Shown piece after piece: positions 1-12,023 of a stretch of DNA of 64,000 nt (the first letter of the stretch is position 1; each line of letters starts with the position of its first letter). The notes under the pieces are model-generated. The model was not told where the DNA came from. It worked only from the letters and a program-made list of their open reading frames with translations, and ran no database searches. The position numbers were made by a program, and so were the translations under genes. Source of the DNA: Tetraselmis striata. Its lineage: Eukaryota > Chlorophyta > Chlorodendrophyceae > Chlorodendrales > Chlorodendraceae. Where the stretch lies: the NCBI GenBank assembly GCA_006384855.1, contig VCJN01000543.1, positions 62,001 through 126,000 on the forward strand, written 5' to 3'.

Positions 1-493
1 CCTCTCGTGGAATGGTGGATGTTCCTACATAATATACAGTCGCGTTTTCACTCTCGCCCCCCGCGCCCCCCCCCACCCCCCCCCCCGGCTCCCCCGTCCT
101 CGAAAACCCCCTGTTTCCCCCAAGGGTTCCGGAGGGCTCCAAAAACCCTCCTGCCCAGCGCATGTCTATACTACATAATATACAAACCTATTTAACATAT
201 TTATTAACGATATATTCGATGGGGTAGAACATCTAGGGTGTGATGTACCAGGGTGCACCGACTACAACACATTACACATTACCCAACCACTAACTCAGGG
301 TGCGTGCCATGTAAGCTATACGCGGACGACGCTGTTGGTATCACGAGCTTGTTCGATAGCCTGCATGCCATGTTCGCCCACTTCTCGCAATGGGCGGAGG
401 ACCATTTTATGGGGTTTGGGGTACTTAAAGTGCGGGGTCATGGCATTAGGCAATACTTCGACGAGACCGCGTCATGCGAACAAGCTGCAGCTT

Positions 494-513
494 GGGGGGG
501 GGGGGGGGGGGGG
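494..513 (+). repeat. 20-nt poly-G run inside the LINE RT
   Basis: Uninterrupted G run between two RT blocks of the LINE remnant; it shifts the reading frame. One of about a dozen G or C homopolymers in the window. Confidence 0.95.
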
Positions 514-755
514 ACGGGTACCGGTTTTAAATGAATATAGGTATTTGGGTGCGGTCATTGAGTCGGATTTCGGTATGCAACACATAGTAGACGACCGGGT
601 TAAGAAGGGTAAACGCGCCATTGAGGCGCTCGATTCGATAGAAGTCGGTGGACGGGGGGACATAATTCCTATTAATGTGCGTGTGTCTGTTTTTAAACCT
701 GTGTACTGCCGGTTTTAACTTACGGGTGTGAAGTATATATGGGGCATGGATAGAA

Positions 756-814
756 CTAGCGGCGCAAATAAATTACAAACCGTACTCTAGCGGCGCAAAT
801 AAATTACAAACCGT
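756..814 (+). repeat. Tandem duplication, 31-bp period, in the LINE remnant
   Basis: A 28-bp sequence starting CTAGCGGCGC and ending ACAAACCGT occurs at 756-783 and again at 787-814, separated by 3 nt. It duplicates the codons just before the LNQCLRCL block and so breaks the LINE frame. Confidence 0.9.
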
Positions 815-1780
815 GCTCAATCAGTGCTTGCGGTGCCTCATTGGGGCGGGTAAAAGCTCCCCTAGGGTGGCCACTGCACCGATGATGCGGGAGTTGGATA
901 TTGCGCCCATAGAGGCTACGGCCGCTGCGGCACGGGCTCGGGCGTTCCTTAAAGCATCCGACTTGAATACATGTATAACCCAATTAGTAGATCAGCCAAG
1001 TCGGGCGCGCCCTGACACGTGGACGTCGGGGACTGTGTGGTGGTTAGATCGACTAGCTAGGGCGAACGTAGGGCTAGCTGACGGGGCGCACCTTCCACTT
1101 GAGTGGAGGCCACTAGCCGCGCGATGTCGCTTAACTATTAAAGGCATCATTGTGGGCGCGTTACGAATCGTTGGCATCGTTAACACGCACTAAAACATGG
1201 GGTATATATGCCCATGCGTGTTATGCGTCAAACCCGTTGCCACAGTACGGTGTGGGTGTCCCCGCGGGGGTTGTGGCCGGGTTGTACATTATGATACAAT
1301 TACGCACCCGAGTATTTCCCACTGCCCGCCGATTGGCCCGGATTCATGCTTGAGAGGTTCCTTGAACACCGCCCTGCATGTGGCGGAGGTGAATATGAGA
1401 CTATCGAACATATGTTGGTGGAGTGCCCGCGGTGGGGGTATCACCGTCATAATTTTGGGTTGTTAGTTCCGGAGTTCATGGATTTATTAGTCGTCAGGTT
1501 ATTGCGTCAACACATGAGGACTTAGCTACCTTTATTTTGGGCGGGGTCCCCCCCTCCCTTCACGGTGCCCAGGATTTTACTAGGAATGGGAAATAATTTA
1601 GCTATGGCGTCGGGCCCTCCCTCACATTGCCTACTTTGTTGCACTGGTATCGCACTCCCGAAATGCTTTGCTCCGCGGGTTGGGGCTTGCCCCAACTCGC
1701 ATTACTCGAATGGGCCGACGCCCAAACGGGTAGGGCGGACCTTTCGTGGTCAGTGCCGGGTATTTTCATGGCAGTGTTTT

Positions 1781-3685
1781 AGACGGTGATCCAACAATGT
1801 TGGAAATTCCGTCACTGGCCTCCAATTAGTTGCGCAGAATGCTTTGGCAGTTTGCTTGATGACTATAACGGAGCGTCGCCTACCTAGGGCTTTCCGTAAC
1901 TATATTCCTTAACGGCCGTCGTAGAGACACGGCAAGGGTTTCACTGCCAGTCTTGCCCCGGGAAAGAGAAAAAAATAGTAGTCATACCAGTATCAGGGCC
2001 AATCGCGTACGAGTATATTAAGAACGGCGGTACGAGTCGCACCGGCCATGTCGTAAACAGTCTGGTTATATTAGTACCTTGGCGGCTTGCAAGGTGTTGC
2101 TTGTTTGATGATGCTGTGTCATGTCGATGTTGTTTGGCGCAATTTCGTGTGCTGGTTTGGTGAGGTTTGTGTTGTATTCAAGCAAGCGCTTAAGCTATTT
2201 ATAATGTTCAGAGATGTGTTCTTTGGGTTTCCTTTCTCTCGCTTAACCCTAGGGTATGCGGGTGTCGACACCGGCTGCCTGCGCGGCCTTTGCGCCATGC
2301 CAGTAATCAATCGCGGCCATACCTGGTGCTTCAGCACTAAGATGCCGATGTGCAAGTAAGACTTTGCGTGCCGCCCTCGGCAAAAAACATCGGTCACCCC
2401 GGTACTCATCGCTCTCAAAAAAGATCGAACAATATTAATATTACTTATTAGCGCTTTAACTTTCCTGGGTTGGCGCGCTCGCCCACCGCCGCAGCTGCAA
2501 GAGCTTCCGCCTCCGGCGCTGGTTCATCGGGGTTGCCCTCTACCTTCTGTCCGTGGCAGAGCGTGTTGGGCGTGCAAATCGGTTAGATGACTTTTTGTGA
2601 AACGGGAGGTTTGGCGGGGATCGAGCCTCGCCGCGCGAGGGGTGAGGAGAGAAGCATGGGAGCGCAGCCCCGGGGCGCGATTATATAATGGCCGCCGAAA
2701 CGGGCGTTGTACATATCCGACGCACGGGTGGCCAGCGTAACATGCATGCATGCAGAATGAGCGGTGGAGGCCGCGAGCGTGCCCGTACGGAGCGGCATAC
2801 CTCGGCCATGCGGTGATGCGGCGTGTGATCCTAGGGCTGGCGCGCATGTGGGGGGGGGGGGGGGGGGGGGGAGGAGGAAGACCTCAACCACGGATGCCGC
2901 TAGAGCGACGAGGTTTCCGCCGGTCTTGCCGGCCATGTCTTTGGCAACAATGTTTGCTTAGTTCTTGCCATAAACGGCAACGCCGCGGGCAGGGTGTCGT
3001 GGACGAGCATGACTCGGGGTGGTGGAGGGGGGAGGGGTAAATGTACACATTGCGATATTTTGCGCCAGATACAGGCGCGTCGTGTAGCGGCTCGGTGGCG
3101 GTGCGCGCATAGTCGGAGGCGACATTTTCAGTACTTAACGCCATACATACGCATGGCGGCTGCCGGTTGGATACCGCTGTCTTATCCAGTACTTTCATGC
3201 TGTCGGCTGTCCATACCGCAAATGTGGTAATCAACATACCGCCTTGTAGCGGTATGTTACATATTGCCATGATGTAGGTCAGCCAGTCGAGTATATCTAG
3301 TCATAATATGATGTAAACGATGTACTTACTTGTCATCGGCTAAATCCGGAATCACGGTCACCTCCGTCGCTTGACCAACCGAGCTCAACCTGCCATTTCA
3401 ATCTTCAATAGGCCACGTCCGCCTGCCCAGCCGCGAATCGCGGTCAACCTAGAAATATCTTACCTTGATCATGCCGCGTCGGGCCATCCTTGAAAAGCAG
3501 TCAACATGTAAACTATGTCTCTCATCAAAGTATGCCACATGTATTCGCAGCCTGGTTAAGGTAAAGAAATGAGCAAACAACGCTCGACCAGGTTGCGCAT
3601 GCATGTCTCCTCGACCACATAATACCCCCCCCCCTCCATCGCCCTCCCCCCCCCCCCCCACTACGCCTTTGTCTCGGATAATAGT
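1781..3685. other. No recognisable gene
   Basis: I see only short unrelated open frames and no family motif. It holds a 22-G run at 2850-2871. The tail at 1800-2070 may still be LINE 3' sequence, with Cys-rich stretches in broken frames. Confidence 0.5.
2850..2871 (+). repeat. 22-nt poly-G run
   Basis: Uninterrupted G run followed by GAGGAGGAAG, in sequence without a gene. Confidence 0.95.
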
Positions 3686-4575
3686 ATGCCCGTGGTTGCC
3701 ACTGACTCCATCGCATGCAGTGCGCCCGACGCAAGTCTCGCCAAGCCGTCGAATACGGCCTTTAACACTCGCGGTCGGAAGCCTCAAAAGCCTCGACCGA
3801 AGAAGGACATTCCACCAAAGATCTGCGGCCCAAGCGTAAACGCGCGCACGTCCCCCCGCTTGATCATCGCGGAGGCCGAGCCCGCCATTCCCGATGGCAC
3901 CACTCGTCCCATGGTGTGTTGCAAGTCCAACCGGTGCATCGCCAAGCTCCTTCGCTATAGTGGCCAGTTCTCGACCGGGCATTACACGGACTCCCTCGCC
4001 TCCGCCTCCAACCTCCCCAAGCACCCCCGCCTCACCACCCTCCGGCAACGGCCTTGACTTCGCGACCGCGGTGGCTTTGACTTGGCTTGCCATAAACGTC
4101 AACGGCTAGAAGGCATCGTGGGACGAGCTGGCGAAGAGGGTCAACCCGCGCTTCAAGCCCGGCGAGATGAAGTCGTGCTCTGCCACCGCTGACTGCGAAT
4201 ATGTGAGCACCAACGTCGAGGATGGGGACAACCGGCATGCGCAGGAGTGGTGGTGGTCTACTGAGAGCGGCAGCTCCGTCCGGGTGGGTCCCACCGCCCA
4301 GTCCTCCTAAAATGCCGACTATAGCGCGACCTAACATGTGACCTCGTTTCCGGCGACTACTTTTCACAGACATAACGATGGTCCGTCCCAGCTCCCTTGC
4401 CATGCCCACTGCGTGCTTTCCTCGCGTCTAGCACACGATTGCGGACCCGGCGGCGATTACTTTGACGAATAGATTGTAGACCGACCATGGCCCGTAACGC
4501 TGAGGATGCGGACTCAAGCGCGCCCCATCATGTCTCCTGACTTCAGTATTACCGCCGTATGCGTTAATTGTCTGA

Positions 4576-4842
4576 ACGTTGGCCGGCACCCCACAGGTGT
4601 GCAAGGAGGCATGGATGTTCATCCACAAGGTCGGCTTTCTGCGGCTTCGCAAGATCAGGGCGGAGGTAGATGGCCTAGTCAACCCAGGTTTCTCGCGCAA
4701 CACGCCTCCCGTGTACCACATTGCGCGGCGCATAGCCACGCGTGCTTGGCTGAACGACTACTTCCACCCAAAGCACCGCAGAACCGAGAACACCCCAAAC
4801 CCTCCTCGGACCGTGAGGAATGGCATCTTGCAGCTTGGGTGA
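4576..4842 (+). pseudogene. DUF7869 element B(i): N-terminal region
   Basis: An open frame of about 88 codons reads AGTPQVCKEAWMFIHKVG and continues FLRLRKIRAEVDGLVNPG. The pattern C-x3-W-x2-IH-x2-G-x2-RLRKIR matches the segment CGRAWEALHQVSKHRRLVIQ of B(iii) and the N-terminal region usual in DUF7869 proteins. No credible start codon links it to upstream exons. The frame at 3690-4310 on plus is probably the still earlier part of the same gene, but it is interrupted and has no family motif. Confidence 0.5.
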
Positions 4843-4925
4843 ACAAAGCCAAGGTCTACAAAACGTTCATGGACAACGACACCTACTTGCCTTCATGTAG
4901 GTCACACCCTGTTTCGTATGCACCT

Positions 4926-5360
4926 GTTTGAACCGAGGTGACCCGGAGTCTGAGATACTGGGACTCCCACACGTGTATAAGAGCGTATGGTCCCTAATAT
5001 TACGGACGATAAACATATCAAGGTCACCTTTGCTCCGGGATGATTAGGCAGTTCTCCGACGAAACAATGTGGGTTAATCATACTATGTACAAGCGACAGA
5101 ACCGAGGTGACCTCGAGTCCGGATCACAACTACGGACGGTTTACAATAGTATCGCTGTGACATTATGTTAATTACACGGCTTTACCATAACCGAGGTGAC
5201 CTCAATTTCATTATGTTGGACACGCGAAACCAACTCGACCACGCGTGTTTGCACCCACTCCTGGCTGCATAGATAAGAAACATCATGTGGAGTTCTCCAT
5301 TTGACATACCCATTTCGTGTAGTCAGTGCATCATCTGTTTGAACCAAGGTGATCTCGATT
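4926..5360 (+). repeat. Dispersed short motif AACCGAGGTGACC, four copies
   Basis: The motif appears near 4931, 5101 and 5188, and degenerate (AACCAAGGTGATC) near 5341, each followed by a C/T-G-A-rich stretch. It lies between two coding blocks of B(i), probably in an intron. The spacing is uneven (about 90-170 nt), so this is not a simple tandem array. Confidence 0.7.
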
Positions 5361-5444
5361 TCGAAGTATGTGGTTCTAGCACTTGCCAGAAGTGAATATG
5401 CAGTACTCGAAGTACTAACGCAATGACACAATCTGACACGCCGT

Positions 5445-6091
5445 ATGGTGGTTGTCGATGTGAAGCGCGTCTCCCTTTCCGTGTTCAAATGCATATGGAT
5501 CAAGCACTTGCCCCACATCAAGACCCCGGCCAACAAGCGGTTCACTAAATGCGTGCATAATAGAGCTGATCCGGACTTCGGACGGCCCCGTAGTGACAGT
5601 CACCATCGCGAAGAACAAGAGAGACAAGCATTGGGAGCGCGTGACTACTGAGCGCCTCCATGTGGAGACAACCATCCCGGAGTCCCGCCAGCGTCCTAAC
5701 GTGCTATTCAGTAAGATCCATGGTATGGACTCCTCAAAGACTATACTACCCCACTCCGCGACATGGTCCAATGACGTCGTCAAAGACAAGCTCCTCAAGG
5801 TTCATCTGACATGCGTGAAGTACAACGGCATGCGTCATGATGACGTGTACGCCTTCACTTACGTCTTTCCTCACAACAGTTCATGCACAATCACGGTTAT
5901 GTGGTTGACGATCCTTAAGGATCTCGAGCATCGAGGCTTTGGAGAGGGATAAGAGCCGCTTTGCAAGGTGCATTTCCAGCTTGTCAACATTTGCCGAGAG
6001 AACAATAACCGATATTTGATGTGCTTTGCGGAGTGGCTTGTAGCCACAGGCGTGGTCGAGGAGGTCGTGCTATCCTTCCTCCCCATCGGGT
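5445..6091 (+). pseudogene. DUF7869 element B(i): cysteine block and first half of DUF7869
   Basis: The first frame (5445-5570) gives VKRVSLSVFKCIWIKHLP and ends NKRFTKC, colinear with VKLASFDTFRRTW..KRFNHC of B(iii). The next frame (5593-5951) includes HGMDSSKTILPH and LLKVHLTCVKYNGM, matching SMDSAKTLLPH and LLKYHLTCVKYDGY of B(iii). After a frameshift near 5950, DUF7869 begins with ENNNRYLMCFAEWLVATG and stops at FLPIG (6091). The match to DUF7869 (an RNase H-like domain common in eukaryotic transposons, with motif DN..ENKN and a later PVGHTH) is from family knowledge. Confidence 0.62.
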
Positions 6092-6133
6092 AATAAGTAC
6101 TCACCCGGATAATTGAGGTCAGCCCCGTTCCAA

Positions 6134-6169
6134 CACTCGTCGAAAAGTGGTCCGCTTAACCGCGCTTAA
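6134..6169 (+). repeat. Left terminal inverted repeat of A(1)
   Basis: Begins CACTCGTCGAAA and ends TCCGCTTAACCGCGCTTAA. Its reverse complement recurs at 11925-11960 with differences only at positions 13 and 15. The same terminus is present on A(2) at 52730-52765. Confidence 0.92.
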
Positions 6170-6840
6170 CCAATAGTAAGCTCGAGTAAGCGCATGTATG
6201 TAGCAAGCTCAACCTCCGCTTAACGTTAAGCGCCACAGTACTTTACTTCAGGATGTAGGCATGTGTACGGCAGCGATGTGTTGCACTGAGTACTAGAGAA
6301 TAGCGTGACGAGTAGCGCCACGAGTACATGTAGTCGCGAGTCATCACTATAGGGCACCAGCAGTACAAGTAGTCGCACAAGTAATTCACACCAGTAGTCG
6401 CGAGTCATCAGTATAAGGTACGGCGGGAGTGGCACGAGTACAGTACTTTGCGATACTATAGAAAATTATAAAAGCGCGGCAGTAAGCGCGACTACTCGCG
6501 AGTAGACGCGGGGGTTCAAAATAAACATAACGGGCGGGACTTGCATTACTGTTCGCTAGATACCGACAACGTGATAGAGACAACGGAAATGAATTTCATG
6601 CGGGCGGCGGATGGTTTGAGGTTTTATCAGAGCAGAAGCGCCAGGCTGGATGTTGCCAACTAACCCAACCGCCAATGAAAGTGGAGCTTCTAACTGTAGT
6701 TAAGCGCGTTTAAGCACGCTTAATCCTATCTGGCAAATTTAATAGGTGAGTATCGGTCACTTTCAGTTTTATGCAGGTGGGGTCGGACACTATGCGAAAG
6801 TACTATGAAACAAACCAGAAAATGTAATTACATGGGACCT

Positions 6841-9800
6841 CTAGTGCCCGCGGCCGCCGCCCGGGCTACTGCTGCCCGGGGGCTGCGCTGCGGGGGGGGC
6901 TCTTCTGCTCGGTCTGCCTCTCCCCTGTAGCTGCGGCTTGTGGGGTGGTGTTGTCTATTACCATGCTTGCCATCCGCTGCCCACGGCTAAGGTGCTGGCT
7001 GCTCGTGGGCTGCTTACCTGTCGCTGCCGCTCGTAGATGCGCTTAGGTGTGTTGACGCCGAGCTTGCATCCTCGCCGTATCAACGAAGTTGGAGGTCACA
7101 CGCACACGCCCAGCTGAAGCCGTTTGCATGTTGGTCGTATAATGCAGCGGGGGGGGTCGAGCAGCACGGGGGACGGGAGCCGGACGACTGAACTAGGGAG
7201 GGGGGCTGGAGCCGGTAGATTGCTCCTGCAATGGGTTGCCGTTCATGTCGATGCCGGACCTAAGTTAAAATAATAACAAAAGACAAATAATTCAGTCGTT
7301 GTGACGTCGTCACCGCATGCATAAGGCAGCATGCGTGCAAGCAGCCAGCACTGCACTGCACTCCCGGACTCACCTTTCCACGGCGGGGGTTCTTGTAGGG
7401 TTGGCATCGCCTTTAACCGCCGGGGAGAGAGCATTGCTGATCAAAGCGGCAGCCTCCTCGACCTCGGTCAAGTAGGGGGGTGCTGAAACCTATTGCCGGC
7501 AGCAAAGCGATATTCAGCTTTCACCAGCTGCTCCTTACCCCAGTGGCACACGAAACGTGCTTCGTAGCTCTCGTCCGTCGAGTCTTCAGCGTCCTCCAAG
7601 CACGTGTACACGTTCATGCCTTGCACTGCCTCGCGTTAGGTGTTGTTGAAAGCGCAGAGGCGTGCAGGAGTCAACGGCCCGCCTACCTTGACCTCGGCAT
7701 CCTCGGCTGACGACAACCTGACGCACGTCACATAGTGGAGAAGGGGCGGCCCCCGAGGTAGGGGAAGGTCCTGAGGCGGCCCATACTCCAGCGGGGGCTA
7801 TCGTCGCTGGCGGAGAGAAACAATGCGCCTCCAGACGTCGTCATGGTGGCAGAGGGGGGGGGGGTCGATGGTGCTGATTGAAGTGCTGGCGGACTCCAGC
7901 AGGTCGTGTGGCGACTACAGGTACGGGCGGTGTACCAGTCAATACTACTGCTGTTGTCATCATCATCACTTGGTGACTAAGTGATATGTATGGAACCCGG
8001 TAAGAAGTGATGCGGTGTAGCATTACTGTACTATATATCAATACCTTATTGTGATTACGGTGCGTGGTACATGGGTACCCGGGCCGACACAAATCAGTCA
8101 AGCATGCTGACGCACAATACCACAACCCATAAATAATGCTGTGAGCTACCAGCAATATGGAGATGCATCAACACACGATCAAAACAGTCATGGCATGATA
8201 GGAAATGATCAATAATGCAGAGTACATGCACATATATCCTTATTTGGTTACAACGCTCGATGAGGTATGATATTACGCTCTATCGCGGCGCCCAGAATGT
8301 CAACGCACATTGCGCGGCATGATGTCTCATGTATGACATGCCTGAAAAATCATTAATGATGCAGATCTAAATGATTGTAATTGGCAGACACGGTTTGGGA
8401 AAGAAATATGTTTTCCCATTACAGGTTGGAAACCGCAGACCCACCCGGCGCCTATGTTTTTATTTCCTGCGCCAGCCATATTATTCTACGTGAACATACT
8501 GCGCAGCAACTCGATGTACTAACACTCAGGACATTAGCCTACCCTGCGTTGCCAAGCCCCCAGAGACGTTTGAAGCGCTAATCATGCATGCTTATGAGCC
8601 GCAATGCATGCTGAATAAACACGCTGATGTTGTTACGGCTGCTCTGCAGCGCCGCCATCGCCATCGTCCATATCATTGTGGCAAACGGCGGTGTCCTTGG
8701 CATGAGAGTGCTTCACATAGGAAGCCCACCTGGTGAAAGCAAAATCAACAATATCATGTCAATGTCCAAACTAAACATGAGATAACTGAAAGGGCAGTTG
8801 CAGGGCGTTGCTGACATACCTCATTATCTGCATGCATGGGCGCAACATCAACAACGGCCATCTCGCGCCGCCGACCCCTTGCCAGCAATGCTGTCGGAAA
8901 TCGCCTCTGTCCACGTGTACGTGACCAGCCTGCCTTGCGCGATGATGAGTGGGAAGACGAAATCCGGCCGGAAGACTGCATTCACTAGATCATGGTGCTG
9001 ATTGGGGCTGATGGAAGCCAACTCCCACGGTACGCGTCTCCAACTGCGAAGACAATTGGAGGCGAAGCCATGGGGTTGTCTAGGGCGTAACACTTTGCCG
9101 CAACGAATTAGCTTACCTCGATCTGGAAGATCTCCAGGAACCTATCATGGTTCTCTCCCTCTGCAGCCCCAATTGGCCCAAAGTCCACACTGGCTCTCGG
9201 TTGAGTAGTCTGCGGCATGTAATGGTCCAGGGCCGAAGGACTGCACCCCAGTTCTCCCACAGCCGGGCTGTGTACAACCATGCATTGCCCTTCGGCCAAC
9301 GGTTGTACGCATGCGAGCAGTATACATTGCAGGATCTTGGTCCGGCTTCATCTCCATTATCCGCCCATAGCACGTCAGCATGTAGCAGTCCGGCGGATGA
9401 TCGATGTAAGTGTGCTTGGAATGCTGCTATACTATCACACAAGGCATACATGCATGCGGGGAGGTATCCAAAGCACTTACTTGATGATCGCCGTATCAGC
9501 CCTCAGCTGCTGTACCCGCAGCCCATCGGGGGCATACTCATTAACGTACGACTTGAAGACAGCGGCATTGTGGTCCTGCACATTGACGCCCTCCTCGCAG
9601 AAAGCTCCCTCAACCATCTTCGCGCTGACTGCGCGACCCACTGCATCTTGCTGTGCGTGGCGATTCTTCGCCGCTGCAGATCCCCTCACACTGCTCCGAT
9701 CCCGCTGCATGCTGACGAGCAAATCATTAAGACGAGCTCGAACTCCTCTAGTCACATCTGTCCGCGCCAACATCTAGGAGTGAGAAAGCATTTGATGCAA

Positions 9801-11546
9801 TTACACACGACTAGTGGGTCAATGCATAGAGGAAGGGGGGGGGGCAGCTTCACGACCTCGAAAGCAAAAGCCCTCTCCGGATCCTTGCTGCACTCGCCGA
9901 CAATGGTCTTCCGAAAGAACCTAACCTACACACAGACAATACAAAAGGATTATATGAGATGCTGAATGGATACATAAGATGCCTCGTTTGAGGCACAGGG
10001 TGTGTGGAAGGGGGTGGGGGGGCTCACCGCCCTCTCGAGGCACATCTCCACCTCACGCGATGTGCAGCCACGCTTCTCCTGAGCCGCCCGCCTACAAACC
10101 AGCACGTGTAGATTGCTACACATCAGGCGGTTACCATCGCACATGTGCTCACATATCTTGGCGATAGGCAGCTCGTAGACCGCCTTGACGCCAAGCAGGT
10201 CGACGAGCGCAGCCCCGATGCTCGGACGCTTCGGGGGCGGCTAAACTAACAACTCGTGGGAGAAGCACTCCGGCACTAGCGCCCTCTGTGGCGCCATTCG
10301 TGGCGCTTGTCATCCTCGGTACCATGCTCAGGCTCGCCGCCACTACCCTTAGAAGAGCACACAGCGGCACCACAGTTAGCAACAAGTAGACGGGATAGGG
10401 TTCTGCCCAAGTGCACCTTGGTGAAGGCGCGCGCTGTGAATAACAGCAAATGTGTGATACGGCTTACCTCTTTGGCACCGCCTTCAACAGTGCCTTGAAG
10501 GCGCGGTTCCCGTTCCTCCTCTCCCCCATGTCCCTCCTCCTCTCCCCCCTTCTCGTCCTTGTCGCTGCCGTTGAGGCTGGAGAGAAATCCAGTCGGTTCG
10601 CCCTCCCAAAAGGCATCGCCATCAACAAGAGCCAGACCCCGCTCCGCCCTCTCCTCATCACCGTCCGCCCGGTCCTTCGTAAAAGGACTGCGAAGCGGGC
10701 TATGGGCCATGCCCCTGTCGCTGCCAGCCGTATCGTCGATGTCCATATCGCTGCTAGAACCGTCCGAGGTACTGTCTAATTTCTGGAAACACCGACGAAT
10801 TACTAGGTCGCGCAACAAGCGACGGTTGCATTTTGCGCGTATACTGTAACATAGCGGAGGACACACCACACGGTTAGTTGGTTACCGATTGGTGAAGAGA
10901 TGTGCTGGGTGGGAGGTGACAAATTTGAGTGGGATGACGCAAATAAGCATGCGTGTATGGAATACAGTCTCAGTGAGAAAGCATCATGGCATTACCTGCC
11001 GTCGTGATGTCGCACCTTTACCTTGTTGCCAGGGAGCATGGCTGTACCGACAACCTTGGAGTGATGAGACGACAAGAACCGCACACCGACCCATTGTCCC
11101 ACATTATTTCGTAGATCGGGAGCGTTCCGCTGTTCTTCGCGCGTGCGGGGTCGACGCAAACGTCGGGTAGCCGGTGCGGCGGGTGGTAAGGGCGGGGCAG
11201 TCGGTTCGGGCAAAGACGGCGGGGCAGGCAGCACTACGGGTTGCGATGCGGTGGTGGTCTTCAACTGCGTGAAGGGGGAGGGGGGCGTTATGGCAAGCGT
11301 CGGTTAAGATTGCCATGGCAAACTGGAATCCGCACACTCGCAGGCACTCACCGACAGTATGCGGGCTTACTCCACCGAGCATGCGTCGTTAGCTGAGTGT
11401 TCGAGGCATTGTACTTTGAAGTGGCGGCTATTCCCGGCGAGGTGACTTTTGCACACACGGTACTGGACCGAAAGGTGTCCGCTCGGATCATCGCATACAT
11501 GGGAGACGCTCTTCTTGCCGCATGATCTCGCTTTGCCGCCAGGCAT
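6841..11546 (-). pseudogene. Gene of element A(1), unknown family
   Basis: Minus-strand counterpart of the gene in A(2). It starts MPGGKARSCGKK at 11546 and ends ..GGGRGH at 6841. The best-preserved part is the exon at 10276-10869: an acidic Ser/Asp-rich stretch (DSTSDGSSSDMDIDD), then LLVANCGAAVC, open for 197 codons where A(2) has a frameshift. Other recognisable blocks are KVKVRHHDG (about 11.0 kb), SNLHVLVCRRAAQEKRGC (about 10.1 kb) and a block containing LWENWGAVL (about 9.2 kb). Frames are broken between blocks. I do not recognise the family; by position it should be the transposase or an accessory protein. Confidence 0.5.
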
Positions 11547-11924
11547 CGCGACGAGGGTGCGCTGAGGGGGGCGGCTGTGGGATAGCGAGTTGTCAGATTA
11601 TGGGCGAGAGCGGCGGATGATAAGCAGGTCAGACGAGGGATGATAAAGGTAGTCGCTCCGCCGCCGCGTGCGCATCAACAGCGTCAGGCCCGCCGCGCGG
11701 TTGCGCACCATAGCGAAGTGCGCTTGCGTGGGCCGGCCGGAGGGGCATCACGTACCGTTTCACATACGGGTACTGCTGTGGCGTTGAGACCTCGCGGCGC
11801 GGGTACTGGTGGCATGCATGTATAAGCGCGGATAAGCTCAAGTGAAGCGGGAGTAGTCGTCAGGGTATACGAAATACGGTACTAGTACAGTAAAAATGAG
11901 TACGAATACAGTAGAAGTACCGTA

Positions 11925-11960
11925 TTAAGCGCGGTTAAGCGGACCCCGTTTCGACGAGTG
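11925..11960 (+). repeat. Right terminal inverted repeat of A(1)
   Basis: Starts TTAAGCGCGGTTAAGCGGA and ends TTTCGACGAGTG, the complement of the left TIR with two mismatches. A(2) lacks this end. Confidence 0.92.
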
Positions 11961-12023
11961 AGTGTGCGTCGACTGGGTCGGCTTGTAGCCCCTCCACTCA
12001 TTCCATATCGAATGTCCTACATG

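Larger units (their letters stand above)
253..1780 (+). mobile_element. LINE-type retrotransposon remnant (RT catalytic core to C-terminal zinc knuckle)
   Basis: Decayed non-LTR retrotransposon read in several frames. The RT catalytic motif YADDAV lies at 319-336, followed by a segment with the LINE-like order WAEDH..MGFG. The next block (VPVLNEYRYLGAVIE) is at about 520-720 and the C-terminal block (LNQCLRCLIGAGK) at about 815-1130. An open frame at 1346-1525 carries an incomplete LINE-type zinc knuckle, CGGGEYETIEHMLVEC. A further frame (LPQLALLEWADAQ) runs to about 1780. Breaks are a 20-G run inside the RT, a 31-bp tandem duplication and several frameshifts. The 5' half (endonuclease, early RT) is absent, as expected of a 5'-truncated LINE. 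The family is clear; the clade is not. Confidence 0.72.
6134..11960 (-). mobile_element. Element A(1): 5.83 kb TIR element inserted into B(i)
   Basis: Bounded by 36-bp terminal inverted repeats with two mismatches (6134-6169 and 11925-11960). It carries one multi-exon gene on minus. A second copy, A(2), lies at 47.05-52.77 kb in inverted orientation and shows the same gene order throughout. I see no target-site duplication: left flank ..GTTCCAA, right flank AGTGTGC. Subterminal repeats near the left end carry a motif beginning GTCGCGAGTCATCA (about 6333 and 6395). The superfamily is unrecognised. TIRs starting CACT recall CACTA elements, but the protein shows no CACTA transposase that I recognise. 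Confidence 0.75.

Noticed and set aside
496..534. Poly-Gly or poly-Pro proteins from frames running through G or C tracts (several places)
   Set aside because: Homopolymer translation only; the tracts lie in introns, spacer or broken elements.
3449..4102. 217-codon minus-strand frame, Gly-rich
   Set aside because: Antisense to the upstream part of element B(i), low complexity, no motif.
9147..9965. 272-codon plus-strand frame
   Set aside because: Antisense to the element A(1) gene, whose minus-strand blocks are shared with A(2).
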